From the NCBI GenBank assembly GCA_014773175.1, contig VXCM01001530.1, positions 1 through 64,000 on the forward strand: 64,000 nucleotides of DNA, in the 5' to 3' direction. The notes beneath the pieces were generated by a model. That model had not been told where the DNA came from, searched no databases, and worked only from the letters and a program-made list of their open reading frames with translations. Positions 11,600-22,490 of this stretch are shown here, piece after piece. Origin of the DNA: Lucifuga dentata. Lineage: Eukaryota > Chordata > Actinopteri > Ophidiiformes > Bythitidae. How positions within the stretch are numbered: the first letter of the stretch is position 1; each line of letters begins with the position of its first letter. A program made the position numbers and the translations under genes.

Positions 11600-12080
11600 A
11601 CCACCCTTTGTACCCGACCTCCGAGTAGGCGAAAAGATACAGCACAAATCCAGCGTCCTCCTTCTTCCAGTCCGGTGATTATGGCCGAAGTTTAGGGAAA
11701 GACCACGGAAACAATACCGTCTGCCTGTTTGACCCTTGTCTTATTTATCATCCACCTCAACGGATTAACGTCGGGATACAAAGATGCGAAGTCGCCAAGT
11801 TTGTCGTCTTTCGTAACAGTTGAGCCGTCGGTTGATACCCGTTATATCGAACACCAATCTCTAATCCGTGAGGTTTAGCTGTGAACTTGAGTCGCCGTTA
11901 CTTCGTCCTCGTCGGTTCGTCCGTTGTTGCTTTTGTTCTGAAACTGAGAAGCGTTTCCCCTGTCCGGCCAGATCGAGGCTAGGCGGAGCTGAGGACCAGG
12001 AAGCCCTGCAGGCCGCACTGACTCTCCGTGACGGAGGGTGGGTGTGCCGGTCCGGCAGAGCAGGCCAGGGATTGGAGGAG
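11600..12080 (-). promoter_or_regulatory. HOMEZ: CpG-rich candidate HOMEZ promoter
   Basis: A run with many CpG dinucleotides (for example GTCGCCGTTACTTCGTC and CGTCGGTTCGTCCG at about 11890-11925) in an otherwise CpG-poor region. It is the only such stretch between HOMEZ and DHRS1, so it is the likely HOMEZ promoter, about 2 kb upstream of the ATG across a 5'UTR intron. Inference from composition and position. Confidence 0.5.
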
Positions 12081-12454
12081 GCGCCTCTACAATGAATGCC
12101 AGGTGGTGGGCTAATGCGGGGGCTCCCAAATACGATCAGCCACCCCCACCCCCACTACCCTCACTCCTCCAGGGCCAGACTCATAACAATATTAGTGCAA
12201 TAATTAACTCTTACGTGTGTAGTACTTTTTTCTAAAGACGGTTTAGAAAATACTTACACAAGGAGATAATTTGCGAAAACAGGAGTAGTCAAAAGCACTT
12301 TTGCATAGCTATAAGAATATAAAACATGAAAAATCTTTTTTAAAAATTAAATTTAAAGCACATTTGAAATAGTTTGTAGAAGAGATGTAGATTATTCCAG
12401 GTTCTGAAGCCTTCAATCAATGGTGCATGTTTGAGCAATTGATAAGTCAGAAGT

Positions 12455-13356
12455 AGTAAGTACAACCCTGTCTATTAAGAAAAACAGTTTTTACTTTCTG
12501 TAGGCAATGTCTAGCCATTTGGATCTGTTGAGCCTTTATTATAGCATATTTAACAATAACTGAAATTGGGAAAATACTTCAAACAGAATTTTTATTAACT
12601 AATATTCCACATAACATAGTTTCACAAATAAGTACACTCCTAAGTCAATACAAAGCAGCATGTGTCAGTAGAATAAACGCCTTTACTACAGACACTGCCT
12701 GTTTTAACACCATATCACCTGTGACGTCAAGGGTGGGAGAGCTGAGAGCTGCAGTTCATTGATGGAATCATGAATGCCAGCAGTTATTGCCAAATACTGG
12801 AAGAGAAGATGCTCCTTCACTGAGAGGGCTGGGATGGGGCTCAAGATTTCAGCACAACAATGACCCTGAACACCGTGCCAAAAAGACTTCTGATTTTTTA
12901 AAGAGAAAGAAGGTGAAGGTACTTGACTGGCCCAGGAGGTCTCCAGACTTGAATCCGATAGAACACCTCTGGAATGTGCTCAAACGAAAAGTGGAGCAAC
13001 AGCAGCCATCCAACCTTCGAACCCGAAAGAAATCATAACAGAAGAGTAGGCTAACATCTCTCAGAGTACCTGTGTTGATCTAGTTCATTCAGTGCCAAGA
13101 CGTGTACAGTGCTGGTGAAGAATGGTGGCTCTACAAAATATTAACATTTTTGGTAAGGGGTGTACTTGCTTGTGAAACTATGTTATGTAGAATATTAGTT
13201 AATACAAATTCTGTTTGAAGTATTTTTCCAATTTCAGTTACTGTTAAATGTGCTACAATAAAGGCTCAACAGATATAAATGGCTACCCAACCTAGACAAT
13301 GCCTACAGAAAGTGAAAACTCTGATTTTCTTCCTAATAGACAGGAGTGTACTTACT
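12455..13356 (+). mobile_element. Tc1-like element with long IR/DR ends, internally deleted
   Basis: About 900 bp with inverted repeats of roughly 200 bases (12455-12646 against 13150-13356). Each inverted repeat holds an outer and an inner copy of a short AAGTACACTCC-like direct repeat, the IR/DR layout of Sleeping-Beauty-type Tc1 transposons. Between them a shortened plus-strand transposase remnant remains, including VLDWPRRSPDLNPIEHLWNV, which contains part of the DDE catalytic domain. Much of the N-terminal DNA-binding domain and the first catalytic part is missing. The sequence around it resembles a TTAA MITE (copy D). Confidence 0.78.
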
Positions 13357-13368
13357 CCTAATACTGTA

Positions 13369-13658
13369 TGGTAGGTTACTGACAACCAATTTTGAAAACA
13401 TAAAACTTATTTTGGTTTTCCTGTTATTTTTTTTCAAATCCTATAATCTTTAATAATCAAATGTTAAAGTGAACCGTAAAATTAAGTGTTTTGCCTTCTA
13501 ACACTTGTGCACAAGTAAGGGACGGTCAAAAAACAATTCTAAAATTTACCGCTAAAGTAGTATATTTTGGGAAATGGTTGTTGGTAATGTAACATTTATG
13601 TGCATTGTACTGTATATATTGGGCTCAAACATGCACATGATGGCCAGTATGGTCCTTT
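13369..13658. mobile_element. TTAA MITE copy D, partial
   Basis: Sequence from TTACTGACAACC to GCCAGTATGGTCCT matches the family, with an internal deletion joining the two halves near 13520-13550. The right TTAA is mutated to TTTG. MITE-like GTGCATGTTTGAGC at about 12423-12436, on the other side of the Tc1 element, may be its left end. Confidence 0.7.
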
Positions 13659-15021
13659 TGATTTTTTTTTTTTTTTTTTNTTTTTTTTTTTTTTTTTAGT
13701 CAGATCTGATCTTTTTGTCTTGAAGGTTTACAATCATGTTTGTATGGCCTGTCTGTGGCACAGGTGTGAACACAGCTCTGCCTTAAAGGGCCACACATGC
13801 GCACGATAGCAAAAAAATAAAACATGATCCCCATGCGCTCATGAACAATAAAAATGGAGCCCCACTTGGCCATTTTTCACACAATTTATTTAAAAACTGC
13901 TTGCTTCCAATATGGTCTTCTAGCTTAGCTTGGATGAAATCCTCTCTATATGTATATCTAACAAATCTGGAATGTCCTTGTATCTCCAAGGACTCATTGT
14001 GCTGTTGTAGCTGTCATCCATATTTATTTTTATCAGGCTGCAAGGTAACAGCACTGAATGATGGCAACAGTGAAATGCACCAATACAGTTCTGATCTGAC
14101 CATTCCCACAGCAGTCACATTGCCAGAAATCATTCTGAGATATGACACTGATCTAGGACCACATATGCAAGTGGCCAAAATTTTATATGGTTTGCTCACA
14201 CTGCTCAGAAAAAAATCAGATCTGGCCGCCTGTATGTGAAGGTAGCACAAGTCTTTAGAATCAAAAAAAAAAAATCTGGCCAAGACAATAGTGCATTCTG
14301 GCAAATAAAGAANAAGTCTTTAGAATCAAAAAAAAAAAATCTGGCCAAGACAATAGTGCATTCTGGCAAATAAAGAATTACAAATTTGGAATATGTACAA
14401 AGCCAGACTGCTTTGTAAGTTATTTATAGAATCTTAAAATCAACGCTAAATTCTGTGTAACATCATGTAAAAAGATATCAATCCTTATGCAAAACTTTTT
14501 GTTTGTTTGTTTGGAGATTTTATGTTTTACGTGTCAGATACAGTGAAGAATTTTTCTTACAAAGCAGTAAGCGCATTTAATATAAATATTTGTAAAGTAC
14601 AAAAGTTCACAAATAATCTATAAACCACGCTGTTTGTGAAATCTCCCGGATTTATTCAAACTTTTTTTAAATTCTGGATACTGCTTGACAAAATACGTAA
14701 ATGTACAGTATGTTCATAACAGAATCCAATTTTCATATTTCACATTAGTGTTAATATTAAAATACAAATAAAATGCTGGAACATCCTTCATATTTACTTC
14801 TGTCATTATGTAAAAACACAAGTAGGAATCATATACAATTTAAACAATATCCCTTCAATCATATTTAGGCCATTCAAAATTGTTATGCCTTCTTTGTAAT
14901 GTGGAGAAGTGTCAGACTGAAGTCATTAGTCATGGATATGAAATCCAAAACCACTGACCTGGCTGTTAGACCATCCAGTAGAAATACATGTTACTGCCCT
15001 TCAGTCTGATATTGGAAGTGC
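13659..15021. other. Intergenic HOMEZ upstream / DHRS1 downstream
   Basis: No coding signal recognised. Contains a poly-T tract broken by N13680 and an unmerged 64 bp contig overlap (14249-14312 equals 14314-14377 across N14313). The 3'UTR of DHRS1 presumably ends here. Confidence 0.5.
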
Positions 15022-18000
15022 TTAGAATTTGCTAGCTGCAAGGGCCAGCATAAAGCGTGGCATCCGTATGAATGACGGAATAATAGGAGCAAGCCAGGAG
15101 AGGTACGGGACCTGGGTCAGGATAAACTTTAGGGAAGTGTAATCAGCTATACTCTGCCCTGCAAATAATGAGATAAAATTATTAAAATGACATGATAGAG
15201 CATAATAGTTCAAATCTCCAATCTCCAAATCTTGAATCAGAAAACCTAGGAAACCAAGCAGACATTTACCATCAATGTCTTGTATCCCATAGCGTCTTGC
15301 CAGGTCACAAGTCATTAAAACTTTCCCAGTCAGTGACATCAGATTTTTATCTTTAAAACAGAGAGAGAATCCACTGTAAAGTATGCTTACACTGCAAATA
15401 AAAGAGGCAGGCTAAAATAATTTGGACCAAAAGATGTTTCTCAGCAAGTCAATGCACTTTCCTAAAGCGTGCGCACAATTAACCAAAAGCTCACCTACAG
15501 TATATAAAGGCTTTCTGGCTGAAGTGTACTGAATGTCAGGAGTTCATGTTATTACAAGTAATTATTCTTATTGTAAGGTAAGTATCCTCATATAATCTTA
15601 CCTTTTGCCAGATTGACAATGCACTTTCCACTCAGCTCGGTGGTTTCTCCATTAGCAAATAGCTCTTTGTGCTGAGGAAAAGGCATAGTATTAATTAAAA
15701 CAAAAAAACAAAAGAAAATGTACCCACTGTTGGTAAGGATCTAATAAAGTAAAGCGTGTACCTTAGACATGATATCCAGTTGTGAGTCACTCTCCAGTAC
15801 AAACTTAGTGATCAACTCTGTCTGTACAGCTCCTGGCCACAGGCTAACAGAAGCCACTCCTCTGCTTTTCAGCTCAATAGCCATGTCCACTGCCAGTCTG
15901 TCACACTGCAAAGAAAATACACTTCAAAACAGCTTTCTACAACAGATATGATTTAGATCTAACTTAAAAGCATGCTGTACTGTATGTGCTTAAATGTGTA
16001 TGTGACCCAGCTTGTGTCTTCATTATGTTAATCTATGGCCCAGTTCCAATGTCAAAGCTAAGCCCTAAACACTGACAGACATTATTTTAGGACTGAAACA
16101 ATTAAAACACTGTCAACTGACAGAAAATTAAACATTTCAGTTATTTGTCCAGTCCTATTCCTCCTGATCTTGTCACACCTCAAACTCTATGAATCCATAA
16201 AGGGTGACTCTGGAACTGGGACTTTGAGCGCAGGACTTACTGCGGCTTTACCAACTCCATACGGCACATTGAAGAGATATTTAAGTCCTCCCGCAGATGA
16301 AATGATGACTATCAAACCTCGACCTTGAGCCACCATCAGCCGGGATGCATAAACTGAGAAGAAGTAATGGCCCCTGACAGATGAAGAAAAAATAAAAGAA
16401 GTCAAATAAATGTTTGTTAGCTAAATTTAAATGGATTTTAATCGATCAAAAGTATAAACACATGGTACATTAATAATAAAGTCTATATGGAAACTTTATT
16501 GTTATGCATTCTGAAAGAGTTAATTCCAAAGAAGGGAAAGATTCTGCTTCCTCTCCAGGAAGTTGACAGTAAACAGTAGGAAGTGACTAACCCGTCAGCT
16601 GGTTGTGACTAATCAGACATGACTGAGCACAAAAATTACCTGAGGCCTGTGTTGTTGATGGAATCCCAGATGGATGGATCGGTTTCCCAGAACTTCTTTC
16701 CTGTACTCTCAAAGATATCCTGGGATAACACGTCACATTTAGAGTCATCAGGTAACTGTCAGGCCACTGTTAGGTAAATCACTGCTTTACCTTTCATTCA
16801 CACAGCTTTACATTAGCATAGCTCCATGATCTCAAATAGCCATGGTTGAATATTACTAGATTATACGCTGTCCTAATACATGTTCTTGCTTCCCCACATC
16901 ACAAGTATGAAGTATCTTGTGTAACTTGGCTGTTTTGTTGTGTGTGCTCCTCTCTTACCTGACATCTTAAAGGGACTGTACTGGTAATTTTGAATGTTTG
17001 AGCCCAATAAATATGATTCGCATACACTAACTATTATCCAAAACATAAAACCATATTTTTGTTTTTGTGTTATCTTGTGAAGTCCCCTAATATTTTGAAA
17101 TCAAATGTTCAGGTAATGCATCCACCTTAAAATTCAGTTTCACCTGCTAACATGTACACATGGTTGTTTTAATTTCTCAGCAAAAACGGTCTTCCTCCTG
17201 GGTCTACATTCCCTGGCGGAGACATATATTTTTGTCATGTAGCTGTGTTGACTCTATTCAAATGCTACGTTTCTTCGACAAAAAAATGTAATAGACTTCT
17301 TGTTTGCTGTGATGGATTACTTATCTCAAGCATGTTTCAAATCCCTACCAATTGATTTTAATATGTATATGTATATGTATATACATGTATATAATATGTA
17401 TATATATATATTAACGAATAGGGTTTAATAGTATACTGAATGAACTGAAACCAATGGCAGTGTGGAAGGTTTTTAAAAAATATATAAAATTTACCACGCT
17501 TGAAGTATGTTTTGGAAAATGGTTGGTAGTAATGTAATATATATATGTATCTTGGGCTAAAACATGTAAAATCACTGGTATGGTGCTTTAATTAAATTCA
17601 TCTTGGACAATACATACGTTTTCACCAAAAATTACTCAATACCTACCATTACCCCAGCATAGGCATTGTTAACAAGGATATCCAGCCTTCCATTTTGTTC
17701 ACGTTTAATCTGTTCAAAGAGATCTTCAATGTCTTTGTCCTTCGTAGAATCACAGACAACCGGCACACAATTCCCACCCTTCTCTTTAACCTGAGAACAC
17801 AGACATGATCTACAGTATGAACTGCATAAACAGAGCCCAACCAAAACTGTATAGCAGGAGCCTGCAAAAATTCAGGGTTTCTGAGGGAGATACCAAGAGG
17901 AGAAAAATCCAGCAACAATAGCTGATTAGTTTTCTAAATAAACACATATCATAAATAAGTGTTTCTGGCAAGATTATTCAAATTCTGTTATTAAGGAGTT

Positions 18001-18381
18001 GTGACAACTGTATTGCAGAGGTAGGAAATAGTATGGAAACCGTATGATAAAACATTTTTATAAGATTTATGTACTACAGCTTATGTACTGCATTTAGTTT
18101 TTGTATATTTGCTAACATATATGCAATACTGATAAATCTATGTGGTAGTGGGTGTATGGTCAGTGTATCTATCTGGGGAGACAAGTCAGTGGACAGAGTT
18201 TAGATTGCCTCATCTGTGTTCTGACTGAATATCGTTTTGTTAGTATTATTACACCATTTTGTCTCTTTAAACCTGGTCAGGTTAATAAAAGTCTAGTGTG
18301 CATCTGACCTTACCTTGTGTGTGTGTNGTCTCTTTAAACCTGGTCAGGTTAATAAAAGTCTAGTGTGCATCTGACCTTACC

Positions 18382-18419
<38 letters not shown>

Positions 18420-18844
18420 GTGTGCATACAAACCTGGCTCCTAACATCAAACTTGTTACAATCTGTGATAAGCAAATATTGGCAATATCAACCTGCTGAT
18501 AGATAAGTCAGGCTGTAATCAAGCAATAAAAGGTTTGAAAAGTGTGAACAGCAACTATGATTATTTGACTTTTGTTGCTTGATCAATTAATTTCTTTTGT
18601 AAATAATTAAAAGAAACGCCTATCCAGTGTCTGCGCCTGAAAAAAAATATTTTACCTTTTTATCTAGTAGCAGTCTATTTGTAAAAGCTGAAAATGTCAC
18701 CTGTGCTGCAGTTTGTTTGAGAGTCTTCTCCTGGCGGCCGGTGATGTAGATGGTGGCTCCTGCCTCGGAGAGCTGAAGGGCGATTCCCCTGCCAATGCCT
18801 CTTGAGGCTCCTGTCACCAAACACACCCAACCGGACAGGGACAT
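15022..18844 (-). CDS. DHRS1: DHRS1, short-chain dehydrogenase/reductase, 8 coding exons
   Basis: Exons in transcript order: 18844-18701, 17790-17647, 16719-16640, 16373-16241, 15905-15762, 15671-15602, 15350-15270, 15158-15022. They total 933 bases, 310 residues (human about 313). The Rossmann cofactor motif TGASRGIG is at residues 11-18, NNAYAG closes exon 2, serines near 148-149 (ISSAGG) and YGVGK (Y161, K165) complete the SDR active site. The C-terminus ends ALAASKF. DHRS1 is an ER-associated NADPH-dependent reductase reported to act on steroids and xenobiotic carbonyls (family knowledge). The start was chosen because MSLSGWVCLVTG matches the family N-terminus; an acceptor (TGTTTTTAG) just upstream implies a 5'UTR exon. 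Intron 2 carries MITE copy E and intron 1 a TG microsatellite. Confidence 0.93.
16981..17587. mobile_element. TTAA MITE copy E (607 bp) in DHRS1 intron 2
   Basis: TTAA at 16977-16980 and 17588-17591. Ends AGGGACTGTACTGG and GGTATGGTGCT. Contains an extra TATATG-rich run near 17362-17412. Confidence 0.88.
18261..18424. repeat. Unmerged contig overlap around N18327 plus (TG)n
   Basis: 18261-18326 recurs as 18328-18393 across a single N and leads into a TG microsatellite of about 40 bases (18383-18424). It lies in DHRS1 intron 1. One copy is probably false. Confidence 0.82.
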
Positions 18845-19689
18845 TTTCTCAAGAAGAGACACGCCACCTAAAAACAGGTAAGAGCTGAAATAAAAACATA
18901 AATAACATAGAACTTCATTCATGCTGAATGGAACTGTTGTGCCTAGTTGTTCAAGCAATACACACAAGAACGAGGTACATAAAAGATATAAAATTACAGA
19001 TAAAACTATTCACACATGAATGAATGAAGTACAGATATAGATATGTACAGAATAGGCCATGTGTACAGTTAATCCATTAAAACACAAGTTTAACTTAAGC
19101 TGAACAGTTTAACTTAATAATTGCAATAAATAAATTATAATATAACACATAAGTCTAAATAAAACGTAAATAAATATAAACATAAGATAAATATGAGCGT
19201 GAACGTTAAGATGAACAAAGACAAGGAGGTAAGTGGAAAACGTTGCAACAGGTCTACAATATCGCCATCTAGTGTGCAAAGTTCACTGGACAATTTAGAT
19301 GATATCATTTTTATAACTTTTTATTACGTAACAAAGTGTAGTCGTACTTCTTCAACATTACATGACGTTAAGAATGCAATAAAAACTTAATCGTGCAAAT
19401 TTAGAAACACACAAATACTGCTGTACTACATTAACTTGAATATGAACGGAGATGAATACAAAATTAAAGCACCACAAATATAATAAATGCATCACAACCG
19501 CAAATGAACTCACGTTTCAATCTCAAAACAAAAACATGTTTAGTGAATCTACAGAATTCCATTCAACATCATTTAGAAACAGAAATGGTTCACCTTATTC
19601 CACAGAAAGAAGTGGATCTAGATTGTTAAACCTTAAAAGAAAACCGGACAAACAGGAATGTAGTACGGGTCCGAAGTTCACAGCTCGTT

Positions 19690-19880
19690 TATGATGCCTC
19701 TGACAAAAAAAAAGTGTGGCGTTACAGCACACAAGCGATGTGAAAACGGTATCATCAGATCTCGTTTATCAAAATATCGCGATAAGATCCGAGATGAAGG
19801 AGGCATCGGCGAAGTCTTCAGTCCAGATCAGAAAGAAGAAGAATTTGCGTCCGCTCACTTCCGGTTTAGCTTTGAACACG
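19690..19880 (-). promoter_or_regulatory. DHRS1: Candidate DHRS1 promoter
   Basis: Locally CpG-enriched block with a perfect palindrome TATCGCGATA at about 19774-19783 and an ETS-type CTTCCGG at about 19858-19864, both common in TATA-less promoters. It is about 0.9 kb upstream of the DHRS1 ATG, consistent with a spliced 5'UTR. Inference. Confidence 0.38.
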
Positions 19881-20061
19881 GTTTAGTTTAGTTTAGTGGA
19901 CAGCTTGAGAATACTATACTAAAAACTCTCCATATCAGCAAACAAAAGTAATACAATAGTTAGTGAAGAATGTAATGAGCTTACTTAAATTTCTCAAGAT
20001 CCACAATTAGATTTTTTGTTTTTTAAACAATTAGTTGCTTATGTTGTTAATGTGCAAAGGT

Positions 20062-20201
20062 AACTTATTCCATTCATGCCTTTGGGCTGTATCCTGCGGA
20101 AACCCACGCAGACAACATACACAGGAAAAGGAATTTGAACCCAGCACTTGCTTTCTGTGAGGCAACAGTGCTAACCATTAAACCATAATGTCATCCACTA
20201 C
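20062..20201 (-). repeat. tRNA-like SINE fragment
   Basis: On the minus strand an A-box-like AATGGTTAGCACTG is followed by a B-box-like GGGTTCAAATTCC and then GTCTGCGTGGGTTTCC. This order resembles a common teleost tRNA-derived SINE-like repeat. No intact tRNA fold or anticodon arm is claimed. Confidence 0.45.
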
Positions 20202-20246
20202 ATTGTCATCCACAGTAGTGGATGACATTGTGGTTTAATGGTTAGC
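20170..20246. repeat. Near-perfect 32 bp inverted repeat (hairpin)
   Basis: Left arm 20170-20201 and right arm 20215-20246 are inverted complements at 31 of 32 positions, around a 13-base loop. The arm is the head of the SINE-like fragment, so the right arm is a second head in the opposite orientation. Confidence 0.92.
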
Positions 20247-22440
20247 ATTCATATAGATAAATTAACTGCAATTTAAAAAAAAAACAAAAACCTTTGGATG
20301 TGATTTTCTGGTAATACTGTTATGCAAAATTAGTCTACAAATGTCTACTAGGGTTGAAAATAAAGGGATGAAATGTGTATATTAGGGTTGGGTTTATGGA
20401 GTTAGAATTTGTATGAGGTTGGTTTTAAGTTTTAAAGTTATGATAGGGTTACATATTGTCTATATGCATAACAAATCAGCAAGTGACAGTCTGTAAAATA
20501 GGCTAAATACTTTATCTTATGTAAACAAATTACTACATTATTCTGCAGTCTTCCTCAGCTACTTTGGACATTTGACCAGTTTTCTAACCTCCCAGTTGCT
20601 GGCAATCCATTTCAAAAAATGACCTAGATAGAAAATATTTGGTCAATCATTATCCAATCATTATCCAACTTACAGGAAGGCCTCACATACAAGAAGTACT
20701 GGAACATCAGAACCTCAAACACATTTTATGCCAAACTAAAAAAACATTACAAAGTTCACTCTGGATGTCAATAGTATTCTTGATAATTTTATGTTATGCA
20801 CAACTCTTTTTAATGTGTCCAAGTTTTTTTTGTTTTTTTTGTTTTTTTTGCATTAGCAACCCTTTAAAGTGGTTGAAAAGGGGTTTTTTATGTTTTTGTT
20901 TTTGTTTTGTTTGTTTTTTTGAAAGCACCATCAGGTTGCACCTAAGTGTCAATGTTTTCTCATGCAGAAAAATGATTTGCTTTTTGAAATTATGGTGAAT
21001 TCATTTTAACCACCAAGGCTTTAGCAGTAACCTGCACCTAAGCATAATCCTAAATATGGTTACAGAATGTACATTTTTAGGCTTACAGGACATTTCATGA
21101 ATTCATTTTTAATTTAACTGTTTCATACCATTACAAAATGAACTCATTTTAAGTCACGAACACAATTAAATACAAATGTTTCTCCATTTCATTTGTCAGT
21201 TCCAGAATTTTTGATCATGATTTCAGCATTCTTACTTAAAAGTTTAAGTTAAAAGCAAGGATGGGATAAATAAGCCTTTTTAAATATAGTTGCAGATTTA
21301 AGAAATGTTATGATTTTTGAACAAAGTCTTCTGTACTATTTCAGTCAAAATTCATTTTTTAAGGAGCAAGAGAGCTTACAAAAGGCTTTAATAATCCCTG
21401 TGCTTATTAGTGAGTTCCATTAAACCTAAGACTTCTGTCCTGCACTGTTGCCGCGGTTACTGGACTAACATACAGTGCTCCTTTGTTTAACCTTCATGAA
21501 TAACAGGAAGTCATACAGACTTGAAATTCAATTTGATTTTCTTCCTTCATGTTTCCAGGATCTTCTGGTGTCACAAAAATTGAGGTTTATATATTTCCAT
21601 GATGCCAAGAAAATGTCAGAAAGTTTAAATTTTTCTGTGATTTCATCAATTGAAACAGTTCTTAAGAGCTAACTCTCCAGCTTGGACATTTTAACTGAGC
21701 TATTCCTCTGACTTTGACTTTGTGGACATGACTTAAAGAGATTATGAATACATACCATGACATTATTTTCTATTTGATCTGCAAAATCAGTCACTAATGA
21801 TGATGATGGAGGTTTTTTTATATTTTAAAATTGTCCTGATTCAGTTGCCCAAAATAGCTGGAAGATGACAAATTATGGTTTTATTTGCACCTTCATTTCA
21901 AAATTCCCTCATATCTTGAATATCATCATTACGCCAGGGTGATATGGGAGGGATAGCTCAAACCTTTAAATTCTTCCCTGTGAGACTCAATTCTGGTAAG
22001 GGAAAAGAAGCAGAAGAAGGTGAAAAGAAGTAACTATGACAAGGCACAACTTAGAAGAAAAGCAGGAAAAATAATAGAAAAATATGAAAGGATTGGAAAA
22101 ATGCATAACCATTTGCAATTACAAATAATGCTTTTGGATGGCAAGAGACAAAAAAAAAAGAACCTTGGTGCGTGAGGGCCTCCAGGAAATTGACAGATTG
22201 TCAATGCCACAGGCCGTCCTTGTTGACAGCTAAAAGAAAATCTGGCACATTGGCAAAGTATTGATTGATTTCTATGTTAGTGTTGCCACAGTGTTTGCTA
22301 AAGATAAATAATAATGCCTGCAATGCTACAACTACTAAAACCTCTTCTCCTCAGTGAGCTTAATCTGAGCCCCATCAACTCACTGATCGCTCCTCCTTTT
22401 AGTCAGTCTGCAAACATAAATTACAAGGACGAAAGGTGTG

Positions 22441-22447
22441 TATAAAA
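22441..22447 (+). promoter_or_regulatory. TATA box of the coiled-coil PRY-SPRY gene
   Basis: TATAAAA lies 50 bases before the chosen ATG (22491). A start of transcription 25-30 bases downstream would leave a leader of only about 20 bases. A TATA promoter suggests regulated or tissue-restricted expression, unlike the CpG-type promoters of the neighbouring genes. Confidence 0.55.
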
Positions 22448-22490
22448 ACCATTAAGACTGTTCAGAAGGTTTTTATGACCAAACAGCGCA

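Larger units (their letters stand above)
18845..22440. other. Intergenic region between divergent DHRS1 and the PRY-SPRY gene
   Basis: Apart from the SINE-like hairpin and the DHRS1 promoter candidate, this is AT-rich sequence with T-rich runs (20824-20920). Short reading frames here look like chance: AT-rich codons and no family resemblance. Confidence 0.5.

Noticed and set aside
19193..19891. Three short plus-strand frames (60-80 codons)
   Set aside because: AT-rich, overlapping the DHRS1 upstream region, no domain resemblance and no splice context.
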